Assembly (NCBI GenBank): GCA_013407085.1
Contig: JACCGJ010000327.1
Coordinates: forward strand, 62,001-126,000
Length of the DNA: 64,000 nt
Source: Atriophallophorus winterbourni
Lineage: Eukaryota; Platyhelminthes; Trematoda; Plagiorchiida; Microphallidae
Direction of reading: 5' to 3'
Shown piece after piece: positions 1-11,690 of the stretch. Positions within the stretch are counted from its first letter, which is position 1. Each line of letters begins with the position of its first letter. The notes beneath the pieces were generated by a model. The model saw only the letters and a list, made by a program, of their open reading frames with translations. It was not told the DNA's origin and did no database searches. A program made the position numbers and the translations under genes.

Positions 1-1186
1 GAATGTACGCAAATAATCGTTTAGGATTATATTTTGAGGAATTTGCTAATTGAAGCTCGAATCGACTTCTTTTATCCTTCTTCAATTTTGAGCAAAGATT
101 CCGTACAGCCCGATATTCTTCGTAATGGGCGTCCGATCGGCTCGTTCTGAATTTAATCCAAAGACGCTTTCTTTGCCGCAGGCAGGTACGAAGTTCTCTA
201 TCAAACCAAGGAGGGCCACGGGAGCCGGGACGATCTCTGGTTAATGGAGCAACATCCTCTAAGCAACGGATATTATTCAGGAACCATTTCCAACAGTCAT
301 CAATAGTGGAATCAACGGGTAACGTCCAGTCAATTGAGGCTGCTTTTTCAACCAACAATTTCAAGTCCATGTTCCAGAAGTTTCTCCGTGGAAGCCGCGA
401 CGGCTGGGCCGGTTTACCCCGAGTCCATTTGAACCGAATAGCACAATGGTCGCTTGTATCGATGGGCTGTTCTACGGATAAGTCAACCACATCTGACTCT
501 CTGGGTGACAAAACCAGATCAAGAGTAGACGGAGTCTGGCCATGTCCATAGCGAGTAGGAACGAGAACGTGCTGCACGAGGTTCAAATCCAGAATCAGAT
601 TTAGAAACTCCCGTTGGTACTCATCCCCATTTGTAACGAGGTCCAACCAGTTGATGTCCGGAGCATTCAGGTCACCGAGTATCATACAATCGTTCCTCGT
701 CCCATGGCGGCGGAGCTGGTCAAATAATGCCATGATACGGGCGCAGGGTGAACGGTAGATGACACCGATCATTGCTGATCCATTACTGGACTTGATCTGA
801 CACCAAATGCTTTCAGCAAAACCATCATCATCTCGAAAACTATCAACAACCTCCACGGATAAATGTTCTTTGACGTATATCGCCACCCCACCACCATGTC
901 GAGATTCAATTCGATCACTTCTGAGTAGGCGGTAATTCGGAATGAATAGCTCTGCATCAGTAATGTCGAGTGTCAGCCAGGTTTCCGTTATTCCAACGAT
1001 ATCTGGCTGTAGTGCCAAGACATGATGGCTTACTTCGTCAAATTTGTTCCTCAAACTCCGCGCGTTGAAACAGAGCACTTCGAAATACTTTAATGGAGAG
1101 TAGTTGGATGCTCGATCAGTATGGGCCTCCAGCGAACTTTGGATGGCCTCTTTACTACGCGAAAATCCACAATACGAAGGTCCTTC
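1..1186 (-). CDS. CR1-like ORF2, N-terminal endonuclease region (partial, runs off the window)
   Basis: This frame stays open from about 1186 to the left edge. It encodes an endonuclease/exonuclease/phosphatase (EEP) domain, the target-nicking enzyme of CR1 LINEs. Visible EEP landmarks in order are an N-A-R-S-L-R-N segment, ITETWL, the glycine-rich HGGGVAIYV segment, GVIYRSP, ILGDLNAP (the catalytic G-D-x-N) and TSDHCAIRF (the catalytic S-D-H). Downstream is a basic linker that normally leads to the reverse transcriptase. It overlaps the end of ORF1 (stop at 1090) in another frame. No ATG lies near the start, so translation may depend on reinitiation or frameshifting. EEP identity is clear; the true start is not. 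Confidence 0.85.
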
Positions 1187-2253
1187 TCACCCTCCGATAA
1201 TCTTTTCTTAAGCTCCATCGTAGCAGTCTTCATCTTGATTCTATCGTCAGGCGACAAATCTCGTAATATTTTATACGGTAGACCCTTCAGTCGATGAACG
1301 CGCTTTAGGATCTTTTGGGCCTGATCGTCGGAAGCCAGTACTGTTTTCAGAACCCTGGGCTTTTCACACTCCAGATTTCTGCGTCCAAGTCGGAACGCTG
1401 ATACAATTGTGATACCAGCCTCCCCTTGGTCAACCATTTTCCCGAAAACTGATTGAAGAAACTGGCTATCCTGTTGAATTCTGGCAGCAGATGTTTCTCC
1501 ATCTGGTTCCGGTGCATTCACAATAATGAGGCAGCATTTGCGTGCGTCTGGTGAACTGTCAGCTTTACTGCTCGGAAGTGAGATCTTACTCTCCTTCACC
1601 ACATTCCTAGAAAATTGTTGTGGTAATCGGCCTTCCAATTTTTCGACTCTGTTCGAAATATTGGACCAGGTTGCAGTATCGGCATCTGTATTTATGGCGG
1701 CTACAGAGGCATATGTGGCGTTAGCATTTGGGTCTAATTCATTAGACGTGGCCACATGATCCGCAATATCTGAAGAGACAGATTCCACTTGCACGTTCGA
1801 TGGCAGTGCAACAACCTTATTTCTTCTAGTTTTTGATCGGCGTCCGGATGACACAGCTTTGCTTTTTTTCGGTGTGCTACCGAGTGGAGGCGTTTTGCTA
1901 TCAGCCGGAACACTTGTGCCTTGTACATCATTAACCAGCCTGGACCCACTTACAGGTAGATCTTCCTTATTTGGTAAATGAGAGGACTGCAAGGCTTCCA
2001 GACGAGGGATGCACGCTTCACAGATAAAATGAAGGTACGGCTCATGGTAGGTCTTCAACGCCTGATAAGTGGTATCCTCCATTTTACAGCATCGAATGTG
2101 AATCCAGCAGCTGCATATTGAACATTGCATGGCTTTGGATGAGGAAATAACTTTCTTGGCGCACTTGAGGCACGGCGAAGAAGTCATTGTACGTAGCCTG
2201 CAGTAAATCGTTAATGGAGGAGCAGATTGCGAAAACAATTTACCAGATTTCAC
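1090..2253 (-). CDS. CR1-like ORF1, PHD-type zinc finger and nucleic-acid-binding protein
   Basis: 387 codons if the first ATG is used; the ATG at 2187 (protein starting MTSSPCLKC) is a better start because it sits just before the zinc finger. Residues about 28-82 hold a Cys/His cluster (CLKC, CSICSCWIH, CC, FICEAC) like the PHD-type finger of CR1 ORF1 proteins. A Ser/Lys-rich linker and a short coiled-coil-like segment (ISNRVEKLEGRL) follow. The last ~150 residues, with FRLGRRN and ILRDLSPDDR, resemble the RRM-like/C-terminal domain of LINE ORF1 proteins. The product presumably binds element RNA as a chaperone. The frame is intact. Confidence 0.82.
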   Translation of the reverse strand: MKSGKLFSQSAPPLTIYCRLRTMTSSPCLKCAKKVISSSKAMQCSICSCWIHIRCCKMEDTTYQALKTYHEPYLHFICEACIPRLEALQSSHLPNKEDLPVSGSRLVNDVQGTSVPADSKTPPLGSTPKKSKAVSSGRRSKTRRNKVVALPSNVQVESVSSDIADHVATSNELDPNANATYASVAAINTDADTATWSNISNRVEKLEGRLPQQFSRNVVKESKISLPSSKADSSPDARKCCLIIVNAPEPDGETSAARIQQDSQFLQSVFGKMVDQGEAGITIVSAFRLGRRNLECEKPRVLKTVLASDDQAQKILKRVHRLKGLPYKILRDLSPDDRIKMKTATMELKKRLSEGEKDLRIVDFRVVKRPSKVRWRPILIEHPTTLH

Positions 2254-2779
2254 GGGGAATACTTCTCAGTAAATCCCCAGACACGTATATGGTTTCTAAT
2301 AAAAATTTCAATTGAATCAGAGAAGGAATCTGATTCGATATTCAGCCACAAGACTTGTAATGAAAGATACTTGGAACCTCAGAAATTCACTCCACGCGCG
2401 ACCTTGAGTTTCAAGTTGGATTTATCGTGGTTGCTTCTGTGATAACACTTTGACGTGTGGACCGGAGTAATCAATTGCCAAGCCGGGGAGAATCGCTTTC
2501 AATTCAATCGAACAATTATTGTGGGTGGGTAACTTTTTTCAATTCTCACACACATACTGTAATTTCACGTAGCCGGAAGTACCACACTATAAATGAATTT
2601 TGACAAGTATTAACACAGCGCACAGACTAATCCAGAAACGGCTTTCAATTTCATACATTACGAACCATTTGCATTTCAGAATATAGTATCCACAGAATAA
2701 AACGTAAAATGGTAACCACATGAAAAATATGCAGACGTTATGACAATATATTTCCATGAGCGAAACTGTAGTGGACCGA

Positions 2780-4694
2780 CCACTGCAAGAATGTTGGAGA
2801 AAAGGCATATGAGATGAAGGCTTTATCGCAGTAGCCAAAAGGGTGCACGAAGGTACATGGAAACAATCACGGAACACGAAACAACGGAAAGTGTATTATC
2901 AAGGTCAATTGTAATGTACATTAAAACAATGTTGTTACACAGCCCCATTACAAGACGTCTGGTCAGATGAGACTTTGATCAGGAATTGACAATTGAACTG
3001 GCCAAGCGGTGTCAGGTCGTTCCAGGCTGGAACATAGTCTCTCAGCAACCAGTAACTTCGAGGTCAGCCAGGGCACTTGATCTGCATGGGTCGATTGTCG
3101 GTGGTAACCAGGGTAGGATACACGAAAACCGATAAGTACAAAGCCGAGTCACGTCTCACATGGAGTGAACGTGCTGCCAGAGCAGAATCACATGGGGAGA
3201 ACGTCTGCTAGCGGGAATCGCCCGTCTGGCATGGTCTTAGTATGAACCCAGTAGGAGCAGATGTAGGCACATCCGTAGGCTTGACAACGAAGAACCAGAA
3301 GCTTCGAAAACATAGTCCGTGCTGAGAAGTTCCTGCACCCCCAGGTCGGTGACGAACGGCCACGCCTGGAGAAAGCTGAATGGCGTGTCGTCGCGTTGGT
3401 AAGTACATTGTCTGATAAGTTTCGTGTTCGGCGGTGAGTGCTCATTGTTGGGGCTTCCGGATATGATGGTGACAATCGTCGGTGATCCGCGCGTGGCGTG
3501 TGCCACGGTCTCCACAGCGGGAGATGCATGTGTAACGGAAGAGATACACGAAGAATGCGTGTATTTCGGGCTACCAGATAGGATGACGACAAGCGTCGGT
3601 GATCCGGGGGTTGCGCGTGCCACGATTTCCCCAGCGGGAGGTACATGCGTACCGAGGGGATACACGAAGGATGCGTGTATTCTAGGTTACCGGATAGGAT
3701 GGAGACAAGCGTTGGTGATCCAGGAGTGGCGCGTGCCACGTTTTCTAAAGCTGGAGGTGCATGTGTACCTGAGAAGTGAAAAGAAAAAACTCTCTGGTGT
3801 ATGGGTTTATGGCCACGACCAAGTTATAGTGAAGAGGTACAAAAAGCATGCACGGGACGTACCAAGCGATAATAACGTGTTAAATACCCGCTACATAATT
3901 GGCAAATGTGCCGTTCCGGACCCTACTTACTGTGGAGATGGCGGATTGCGGGTAAATACTTGATGTACACCTGGTTATTATCAAATATGTTGGGGTTGCC
4001 ATGAAAGTGTCATGCTGCGGTCATACTACTTTTTTCAGTAACAAACGTAACGCAAGCACGAATGTCAGGATGGGAAAGATTGCGTATGGCGTGACTAATA
4101 CGCCGTCGAAAACAGACAGGGTAAGTAGTCGGAAAGCGCTTTGCGATAGGTCGCAAAGAATATTGCCCAAGCCATCGGGCAAGGGGAGAGATGTAAGAAT
4201 AGGCGTCCCAGAGCTGTGCGATCGCGGCATCGGTAGCTTACACTGCAGCGATTTCGCTGAGGTCGAGGGAGAATGGCCAGTCTATCACACACGTTGTAGA
4301 GATAGGAATTGTGGCACCTAAGATATATCGTATGTCAGTCGTAAAATGACTGACAAAATCCTGGTGCATAGTCTCTCTAGGAGAGTACCTACCCGACGAT
4401 CCGTTGATTGATGTACGAGGGGCTTACAAGCAGTAAACAAAGTAAACTGTCTGCCCTGTAGATTGTGTTCTAACCCGACTTGTGAATTGATCAACAAGTG
4501 TAGTTATGTGATGCATATGACGTTTTGATGTAAAACGTATTAAAGGAGGTAAAACAAATTATCCTGAAATAACGCCGATGTAAATCTGGAAAAGACGTAC
4601 CGGAAAAAATCTCGAATTGTGCGTGAATATTGGGCTTACCAATTGTGGTACACGAAGGATTCGTGCATCACGTCGGGCTCACCAATTTTTAGTG
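2780..4694. mobile_element. Probable non-autonomous CACTA (EnSpm-type) DNA transposon
   Basis: The block begins CACTG (one change from CACTA) and ends TAGTG, with the trinucleotide GAC on both outer sides, as expected for a 3-bp CACTA target duplication. It is richer in GC than its surroundings and contains subterminal direct repeats, also typical of CACTA elements. A motif resembling the repeat unit (TACACGAAGGATTCGTGCAT) recurs near the right end at about 4652. An 8-bp-stem hairpin lies at 4333..4355. No transposase was found, so this would be a non-autonomous copy. The terminal similarity of the two ends is weak; the assignment rests on the CACTA/TAGTG ends and the repeats. Confidence 0.45.
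3425..3775. repeat. Tandem repeat, about three copies of a ~117-bp unit
   Basis: The marker GGTGATCC recurs at 3481, 3598 and 3714, giving spacings of 117 and 116 bp. Each unit also carries a GTGCCACG segment, a GGGAGRTRCATG-like segment and a TACACGAAGRATGCGTGTAT segment. Because 117 is a multiple of three, long reading frames appear on both strands; these look like by-products of the repeat rather than genes. The repeat is best read as the subterminal array of the surrounding CACTA-like element. Confidence 0.75.
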
Positions 4695-4948
4695 GACCGA
4701 CCACTACAAAACCATTTTTAACTTGAGAACGAAAACCTTTGCTGATAAGCCAAGCCTTGAGAGTAGAAGATCATCAGTACATCGCAAAATGTTTCAAGTC
4801 TTAAAGTCTCAACAAATTTGCTCTAACGAGCATTCCACTAGCTGCTCAGATTGTATGGACAAGAAATCGTTCAAATCAAGTACAATATGTTTTCAACCTG
4901 CATGAATATTCTGCTCAAATTACTGAGTCAAAGACTTCTAGGCTGTTG

Positions 4949-5115
4949 TGCCTATAGGATGTTTAGCGGTAAGGTCGAATTAGTGGTTGGATGTTGACGT
5001 CTACTCAATCATATTCCTTGTCTTGACTATAACCCTTGGTCTGACGAAGGTTCTTTGTCAGAAGTGAAACCTTACCCAAAACTGCTCTAACTTATTGCAC
5101 TCAAATTTCTTTGCA
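4949..5115 (+). mobile_element. Penelope-like terminal-repeat fragment with a decayed hammerhead-like motif
   Basis: This segment matches the terminal repeat seen at 29390..29562 of the better-preserved Penelope-like element: the blocks TGTTTAGCGGTAAGGTC, CTTGGTCTGACGAAGG, GTCAGAAGTGAAACC and TTGCACTCAAATTTCTTTGCA are all present in the same order. At 5038..5076 the hammerhead-like signature CTGACGA...GAAAC is kept, but the middle of stem II is weakened. No coding part of a Penelope element was recognised next to it. Confidence 0.65.
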
Positions 5116-5795
5116 TTATGAATGCACGATCAGTCTCAAAAATATTTCAGTCGATTGATGTCTATCTTCTTTCTGAATCAATTAAAGTAATATTAAATTT
5201 GGCACGCTTAAATTCAGCTTACTCGGTTCACTGTGGATTAACTACTTCAGGCAAAATATCGATGGTTTGTCTTTGAAAGTCGGGGCCGTTTAACCAAATT
5301 CGAATTGAGACCATTCCATAACACCTCGTGAGGTCAAACCAACATGCCTAAACTAGCATGGTATCGTGTGTTCGTGTATGAGCGTCAAAAGATTCGCTAC
5401 GAACTTTGAGACACTACTAGTTCGATTTGGTAATATAATACAAAAATATAATCGTATTAGTCCAAAAGTTAACGTTGTTACGAGTTCACCCAAAAGGGCA
5501 TTTTAGTATCAGATAAATACGTACCGTAAAAACATATACAGATAATTCCAAGATAGAAATCGTTACTGTTTTCAAAGGATTCGAAAATTGGATACGAACC
5601 AGCGACATGACTGTTTCACTACATAAGCCTACATATACAACACTGTGCCAAAATTTCCAGGCATCACTGATGAATTGTAAATTTGATGGCGTCATACTTT
5701 CATTGACTTTGCGTATGACACTTATCTCATTGATCGCATGCATCCTATTGATCCACTTATCTCACACCAGCTGAAGATAATCACACATCGGATTG
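5116..5795. other. No recognised feature
   Basis: AT-rich DNA between transposon relics. The short open frame at 5486..5743 (minus) shows no motif and has no splice context I trust. Confidence 0.5.
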
Positions 5796-7775
5796 TCAGA
5801 AATCAAAGGTTTGATGCAAAGATTTGTTTCCAGGAAATATCCAAGGACCCAACAAGCCAAGTGTATCGTAAAAACCACTGACTACTGACACTAAACTTCG
5901 TTTCGCTGTTGGCCGTTTTGCAAGACTCAGATCAAATGCTAATTCGTTTGTGGTTACATCCCAATTGCCACCCAGCATTCTTTCCATCGGTAACCTATGT
6001 AGGATAATGGCTCATACATTACATGCGCGTTCATCAATAGGCACATATTCAAGTAAAATACAGTAATTGGAAATCTAATTTATCAAACGAAAACTTCCCA
6101 TTCGTAACAATGTAGACTGTGGTGGTTCAGGCTACGTGAAATTACAGTATGTGTGTAAAAAAGTAAAAAGGTAACCACTCACAATAATTGTTCGATTGAA
6201 TTGAAAGCAATTCTCCCCGGCTTGGCAATTGACTACTCCGGTCCACACGTCAAGGTATTATCACAGAAGCAACCGCGGTAAATCCAAGAATTAGGTGCGG
6301 CTGAAATATGGAGCGGTCTTTTTATAGCAAGCAGGCAATCTTTCCACAATCCACAGTCGGAATTCCAAGCACGCAGTACGGGTATCACAGGAGATGAGAA
6401 AAGCAACTCCGAGCGGACGAAAATTTATATTCGTAAAATCCGGGTACAATACAAAAAGTGTACATTGATTGATACAAACAAAAATGTTTAGAGAAAAATG
6501 CCATAAGACAACTGCCATATCAAGGATTTCGAATCCTCCTCAGTTGGTACTGATATAAAACCATCATCACCATAAAAAATTATCTAAACATAATTTCCAA
6601 TTCGTTCCTCATGTAAATGGTCGCACTCCTCGACCGTTCTACGGAGTGCAAACATAGCGCAAAATGTGGACGACGTTAAATTAATGTTATGAACTGTCAT
6701 CTTGAATTTTTTAATGGAACCGCACATAACATTATCCTCCCACCAGAGAATTCTTAGTGCGTCTCTATCATAGTTTGGCACTATGACATGTAGAAAAATC
6801 TCTTCGATGTCAGCAGCGAAAGCATAGGCATGTACTCGGAAGCGCATCAATAATTTGATCAAAATTGTTGTCGGATTTGGTCCCTGAAGTAGTACATCAT
6901 TATTTAGCCGCACAACTGAACACAACTCTCAGCTTTCCCTATTTCTTAAGATTGAAAACGGGAAGGTGAGGCAAATACCAAACATTATTAAGGAAGGGGG
7001 CGATCTAATCAGTATCCAAATGATGCGCCATAACATTGTTGTAACTTTGGAACAAACAACTATCACGTTCAAATCGACCCCGCAAGTAGCTTAAGCGCCA
7101 TCCGCCTTCAAACGATTTGTGGCATGTTGGCTTCTCGGTAGCGGTACTTGAAAATGACCTTCATAAATGCTTGATCGCCTTACGAGAGACAAGGCTTCTT
7201 CGTCATCACACGGTTGTTCATGTCCTTCGGCTCGTATGTTACATTCATCAATGGACCCTTGCTCTAGATAAGAATTTAAACACAAGATATCACTTGAGAT
7301 TTGGCAATCGGGTCTTTGCAAAATCCACTCTAACAACGTTTTTCGTTGCAAATAAACGGCGTCTACCTCCTATTCGTCGTGCTAACGCCCAATCTGCCTA
7401 AACAACATCAAAGTCACAGGCTGATCACTAACAGCAAAGAAGTCAATGCCTTTCAAATATGCAGGCACTCAATGCCATTACCGAAAATTGTGATACAAGC
7501 GTCAAATTCACCACTGTCTAAGACTCTGCAACATGGATTTCTTGACTGCCATCAAACGAGTGTATTTTAAAGTTTAAACGTGAACAATTATGTTTAAGCT
7601 GATGACCCGAAGTTGCCAACGAAACTTGCGCAGGACATTTAGGCATCTTGTACTGTTCAACAAAATTCTTAGGAATCAACAGGCTTTTGTCGGTTTTTAG
7701 TTCATGGCTATGAACTTTGAATTCTTTTTGATGTCCGTTTGAAATAGTAGTAAACGAAACTCATGAGAAATCTGC
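5796..7775 (-). pseudogene. Degraded BEL/Pao retrotransposon pol
   Basis: Several short minus-strand frames align in order with the larger BEL/Pao element at 46.1-49.5 kb. Protease-region sequence lies at about 7590..7775, the protease-RT linker (TLLEWILQ, LEQGSIDEC, GHFQVPLP) at 7091..7351, the RT start (LLQGPNPTTILI, AADIEEIFLHV, PNYDRDALRILWWEDN) at 6584..6925, and a post-RT segment (KRSLVSVVSGFYDTLGLLGP) at 5796..5987. Stops and frameshifts separate the pieces and a foreign CR1 leader sits inside at 6131..6288. This copy keeps the post-RT segment that the 46-kb copy lacks. Confidence 0.8.
6131..6288 (+). repeat. CR1 family A 5' leader fragment, inverted copy of 2416..2573
   Basis: About 158 bp that match, in opposite orientation, the 5' UTR of the CR1-like element at the left edge. 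Shared blocks include CTACGTGAAATTACAGTATG and CCCCGGCTTGGCAATTGA. Only the 5' end of the element is present, the reverse of normal LINE truncation. Confidence 0.85.
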
Positions 7776-8340
7776 TAGCAAGTGGTTCATTTACCCAAAA
7801 CATCCTATTAAGCGGCTCCAAACTGGTTACTGAAAAACCACAGTGATATCGTTAGTGCGCATTATTACCAATGTGATTTTCGACCCGCTGCGAAATGAGT
7901 TAATGGACTTGGAAAGATGTGCATAGTAAATCAGACGACTGTTTACGAAAAGTATTCAAGCACAAGTCAAGAAAACAATGTTCCGTATTTTGACTACTGA
8001 CAACTCACAATTAAGCAGATAATATTACCTTGAATTAACAGCCACTAAACTGACAAACATGAACCCTGTTCGTGCTGTCGCATTTGGTCTGTGGAAGCTT
8101 GTGTGTCATAAGTGCAATGTTAACAAAATTAGCCTTAACCAATTCACTGCAAACAGGTCCATTAATTCTGCCATGCATAAAATCACTTTTACCACACGCT
8201 TTCATCCGATTTTTTCATTACATTTAAACGATATCTGTTTACGATTTCGTAACAACGGAGGTCAATTTAAGACGTGCATTGTTTGAACGACTTACATGAT
8301 TCCTGGATTTATATTGAAGCTTTTGTCCATGTGATATCAA
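7776..8340. other. No recognised feature
   Basis: AT-rich sequence between the BEL/Pao relic and a CR1 relic. The frame at 8059..8286 has no recognisable motif. Confidence 0.5.
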
Positions 8341-8660
8341 GACTTCCGAAAAGAGTTATAGCTAATGAAAGTATCAGTCATTTGATACAAAATAATATTC
8401 AATCAATCGCACAGCACGTATTTAGGACAAGACACTCCTGCCTCAGAAATCTTCTCATAACTCTTGATAACTGGACTCGAGACATAGAAAACGGATACTC
8501 TACCCATGCTTGTTACTAAGATATGTCTAAAACTTTTGAAAATGTTAAGCAAAGCATATTGCTACAGAAATTGGAGCAGCTAGGAGTGGGTGTTAGATTA
8601 TTTGCCGAGAAGATTGTAATAAATTATTTTGTTACAAACTTTTATGGTTGTCTGGGTTGT
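8341..8660 (+). pseudogene. CR1-like reverse transcriptase fragment, degenerate
   Basis: Residues read as SIAQHVFRTRHSCLRNLL then LDNWTRDIENGYSTHACY, a stop, and DMSKTFENV...KLEQLGV. This parallels the RT palm of the intact CR1-C copy (AQHGFRRNRSCLTNLL, DDWTR, HACYLDISKAFDRVDH). The first catalytic aspartate region survives in altered form. Inactive. Confidence 0.75.
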
Positions 8661-9470
8661 GAAGTAGTATATGAATACTTGTCAGTTTATCAGTAGTTCA
8701 AATGCAAAATACCTTCATGCAGGTCGTTCAATTGACATCCGATTGGTCGCCTCTCGTAAAAGGTTATTTGATTGACCAAGTTTATTCTTCTAGTTTAATA
8801 AGTCGCTCCATATGGATCAGGGATCACTTTGGTAAAAATGAGCACTAACGGTATCCCTGAGCTTTTTCAGGAAACTATTGTTAACAGTTTGTTTGAAAGT
8901 CTTGAGGAATCGAACCACTAGCTTGCAGAATTCACTGTAGTTTTTGGTACCCACTATTTCATACGATCATCAAAAAGAAATCAAAAAGACGAGCTGACAT
9001 TTACGAAATATGAGTGTTAACGAAAATGATCCTTACAGAGGCCTACATGTGGACTTCGTTGTCGAACTTCCAACGCAGCACATTTTAACGTTGGTCGCCT
9101 TGGTTTCCTCTTTCCATAACCATGAATTACAAGCCGGTGAAACCGCATCCTGGCACTTCCGCAACAGACGACTAATTTATTCTCAACTGAATATCATTCA
9201 GTCGATTATTGAAAGCGGAGACTCGTCGTGAAGACTCGCTTCGAGAATAATCTTATAGGCTTGGAGGTTAAGAATGTGATAGGACGAAACAATCCAGGTA
9301 ATAGTTGTTAAAATACAATTAAAATAAAATGAATATGATGACTATACTTATAATAATCAACTTTTCATAGACTATATTTGACGAATGGAAGCTGAACTGA
9401 ACGTCAATGGAAACACGAGGGTACTGCTGGACGGAACAAACGAGATGACTCATTTTATTTTCAGTACCAA
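8661..9470. other. No confident feature
   Basis: AT-rich DNA. The open frame 9010..9231 (plus) lies just upstream of the MULE-like relic and could be its N-terminal part, but shows no diagnostic motif. Confidence 0.4.
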
Positions 9471-10320
9471 AAATGATTAGTTTCTTCAGTCGTTTTGCCG
9501 ATTATGTTCTCATCGATGGTACAATTCGCACTAATCGTGAGAAATTGTCTCTCGGTTCAAATTTGTTTCACTTGAAACCTTTTGCCTGAAGAAATCACAC
9601 GCTGGGAATCTGTTGGGGTTTTCGCATCTAAACTGGATGAGTACATGACGAACCATGCGTTTGTGACTGTCCCTATTAATTTTTGAGACATTTTGTAATT
9701 TTACTCTATATTCCTGTCATCCTGTGGTTATTGTTAAGCTTACTGCTTTTTCTCCAATCAAACATTCTGAGTTCTGAGTTCATGTCAGATGGAGCCCCTA
9801 CAATTGCAAATGCAGTGAAAGACGTGTTTTTACACGCATCACATCTTATATGCCGTGTGCACATGCTTCGTAATGTCACTCGTCGGAACCCCTCCATGGA
9901 AGCTCAGAAATGGGTTTACGTAGCTATCAGTACCTGGAGTTTGTGGAGGTACTCATTAGCTTTAATCAGTATGCAGCGTGCAGATCAGATATTCTTCCGA
10001 TATTTCAGGGCACAACACTTGAGCCAATCCTTAAAGTGGTCGAATACAAGACGTCCAATGGTATATACGGTATTAGGGATACCAACGTGGCGGAGGAGAT
10101 GAACAGATGTCTGAAAGTGAATCGCCTTAGTGGTAAGATCGCAATTTAGGATGCTAATCGGTTATCCCAAACAAGTGCTGGTTATCTTATTTTGCACCCA
10201 CAACGCGAAGTTTTGTCGCATAGCATGAGGCGGTTTCACGTACCCTACCAACCAGAACTGGATTCGTTGTGTGATGTTCTCATGCCAAGTGTTGCAATAG
10301 TATTCCAAGTTGATCTCAAA
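9471..10320 (+). pseudogene. MULE-type (Mutator-like) transposase remnant
   Basis: Two blocks typical of the MULE DDE transposase core are visible: FADYVLIDGTIRTNREKLSL around 9495 (family pattern L-I-D-G-T-x-K-T-N with the first catalytic Asp), and FMSDGAPTIANAVKDVF followed by HLICRVHMLRNV around 9780..9875 (second Asp and the C-x-x-H motif). Downstream frames (9910..10149) continue in another phase with NVAEEMNRCLK. Frameshifts and stops make it inactive. MULE transposases cut and paste DNA using three acidic residues. Confidence 0.6.
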
Positions 10321-10377
10321 TTTTGCAACAGCTGCTGATTCCTTGTTCCTTGCTAATTGCTACAGCGTTCAATTGGA

Positions 10378-10616
10378 CTAACGAACCTCAAAAGACACTT
10401 TGTAAACTTATATTCTTATTGAAATCGACTGCTGTACTTAAGCCATTTAAACCAATTTTTCGTTTTGTTTTAAACACAAATTATTATCATTATGGAATTA
10501 GTGCTGTATTGGAGCAAAATGGTGATCAGCCATCCAACTGGACTCCATGGTCATTGGCTTGTGAAGCCTATCAACGTATTCATATATATTTCTGTGAAAT
10601 ATCCTTAAAGAAATAA
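10378..10616 (+). pseudogene. Ty3/gypsy-type RNase H fragment, degenerate
   Basis: The stretch containing LKPFKPIFRFVLNTNYYHYG, then ISAVLEQNGDQPS and W-T-P-W-S-L-A matches the start of the RNase H domain of Ty3/gypsy retrotransposons, whose usual form is F-D-x-x-x-P-x-x-L-x-T-D-A-S-x-x-G-x-G-A-V-L-x-Q. The key catalytic Asp position reads Asn here. Only ~80 residues are recognisable. Confidence 0.5.
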
Positions 10617-11139
10617 TATGCTATGGTTGTTATCGATTCGTATTTAATATGGGCAGGTGCATTCCTTACTACTAAAGCAAATTCAGATTTCAAAATGGTC
10701 GAGTTACGAACATTTTTAGCCTTACAGCTGTTGTGAAAGATAATGCGACCTACTTCTCTTGTTCACCTGTTACTCAGTGACTACGTTCACATTGTAACCG
10801 TCATATGTTTACTGCACCCGGACATCCACAGTCCCATGGATTAGGCCGTACGACAATATCGATACTCATGGATATAATTTACTAGTCCTGCCATTCCAAC
10901 GGGCGTTTCTATAGGAAACCAGAATTTTTGGTTTAACTTTCTTGGCTATCAAATCTGTCTACTTTTGATTTGTAAGTAATCGCTCCAAAGAAAATTGTTT
11001 TTACAACCTAGTCAACCTTGAAAGTTTGCAACAATATCGTCAGGCGAAGATTTCCAAATTCTACAAAAAAGATCTCGAAGCACGTCATAGTGATCATTAA
11101 GAAAATGCCTACCATTTAACATCCAAAAATGTTAAATAT
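10617..11139. other. Possible decayed continuation of the gypsy relic, otherwise nothing recognised
   Basis: Stops in all frames. No motif is clear enough to call. Confidence 0.4.
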
Positions 11140-11690
11140 TTAATGTCGGTAAATTTTTTTGAATTCACATACTCCCTGGGATTTCACCAATTTTCACGAT
11201 TTACGGAAGAGAAAGATTTTGGTGTGTGGAGTTGCAGTAACTTGCAGTCTTTACTGCAGTGTTATGTGGTATACAAAAATTCCTGCCAAACCTTAGCACT
11301 GCTCAAAATGATCTTCGTAGTTTCACAAAGCAGGTACTTCCACGGATAATTAACACGCATATGCGGCCAACATTTGAGTACGCGGTTCAAGCATTGTCGC
11401 CATGGTTACAAAAGGACATGACCATGCTGTAACACGTATGCCACCGTGCTACAATACTAGCCAAACGAGGAAAGGATTGCAAATCCGAACCTGTTTGACT
11501 TTTCGCAACATCGTGTCATTCTGCATCCACTGGAACACCGACTTGAACACCTGTTTCACAGGACAATAAGCAGGTCGTAGCAGATATCATGGATACAAGT
11601 TAATTATTCCGCACCTCAGATGAAATTGGTTCTTTTTTGTTGTCCCAGTTTGTTTTATATGGAACTCTCCGCAACCCAAATATCATTTTT
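11140..11690 (+). pseudogene. CR1-like ORF2 C-terminal fragment, degenerate
   Basis: FTEEKDFGVWSCSNLQSLLQC parallels EKEKDLGVWICGRLKNGLQY of the intact CR1-C copy, and later fragments match its RT thumb region up to the L-E-H-R-L-E-H segment. Several stops. It may belong with the fragment at 8341..8660, with MULE and gypsy relics in between. Confidence 0.65.

Larger units (their letters stand above)
1..2573 (-). mobile_element. CR1-like LINE (family A), 5' part, cut by the left window edge
   Basis: A non-LTR retrotransposon read right to left. It has a 5' UTR (about 2188..2573), ORF1 with a PHD-like zinc finger, and the start of ORF2 with an endonuclease domain. The 5' limit near 2573 is set by a second copy of the same leader, 2416..2573, found inverted at 6131..6288. 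The reverse-transcriptase part would lie beyond position 1. Both frames visible here are free of stops, so this copy may be fairly young. Confidence 0.85.

Noticed and set aside
3188..3963. Long overlapping frames on both strands (for example 3188..3739 minus and 3424..3963 plus)
   Set aside because: They coincide with a ~117-bp tandem repeat whose period is a multiple of three, which keeps frames open on both strands without coding; no domain is visible.
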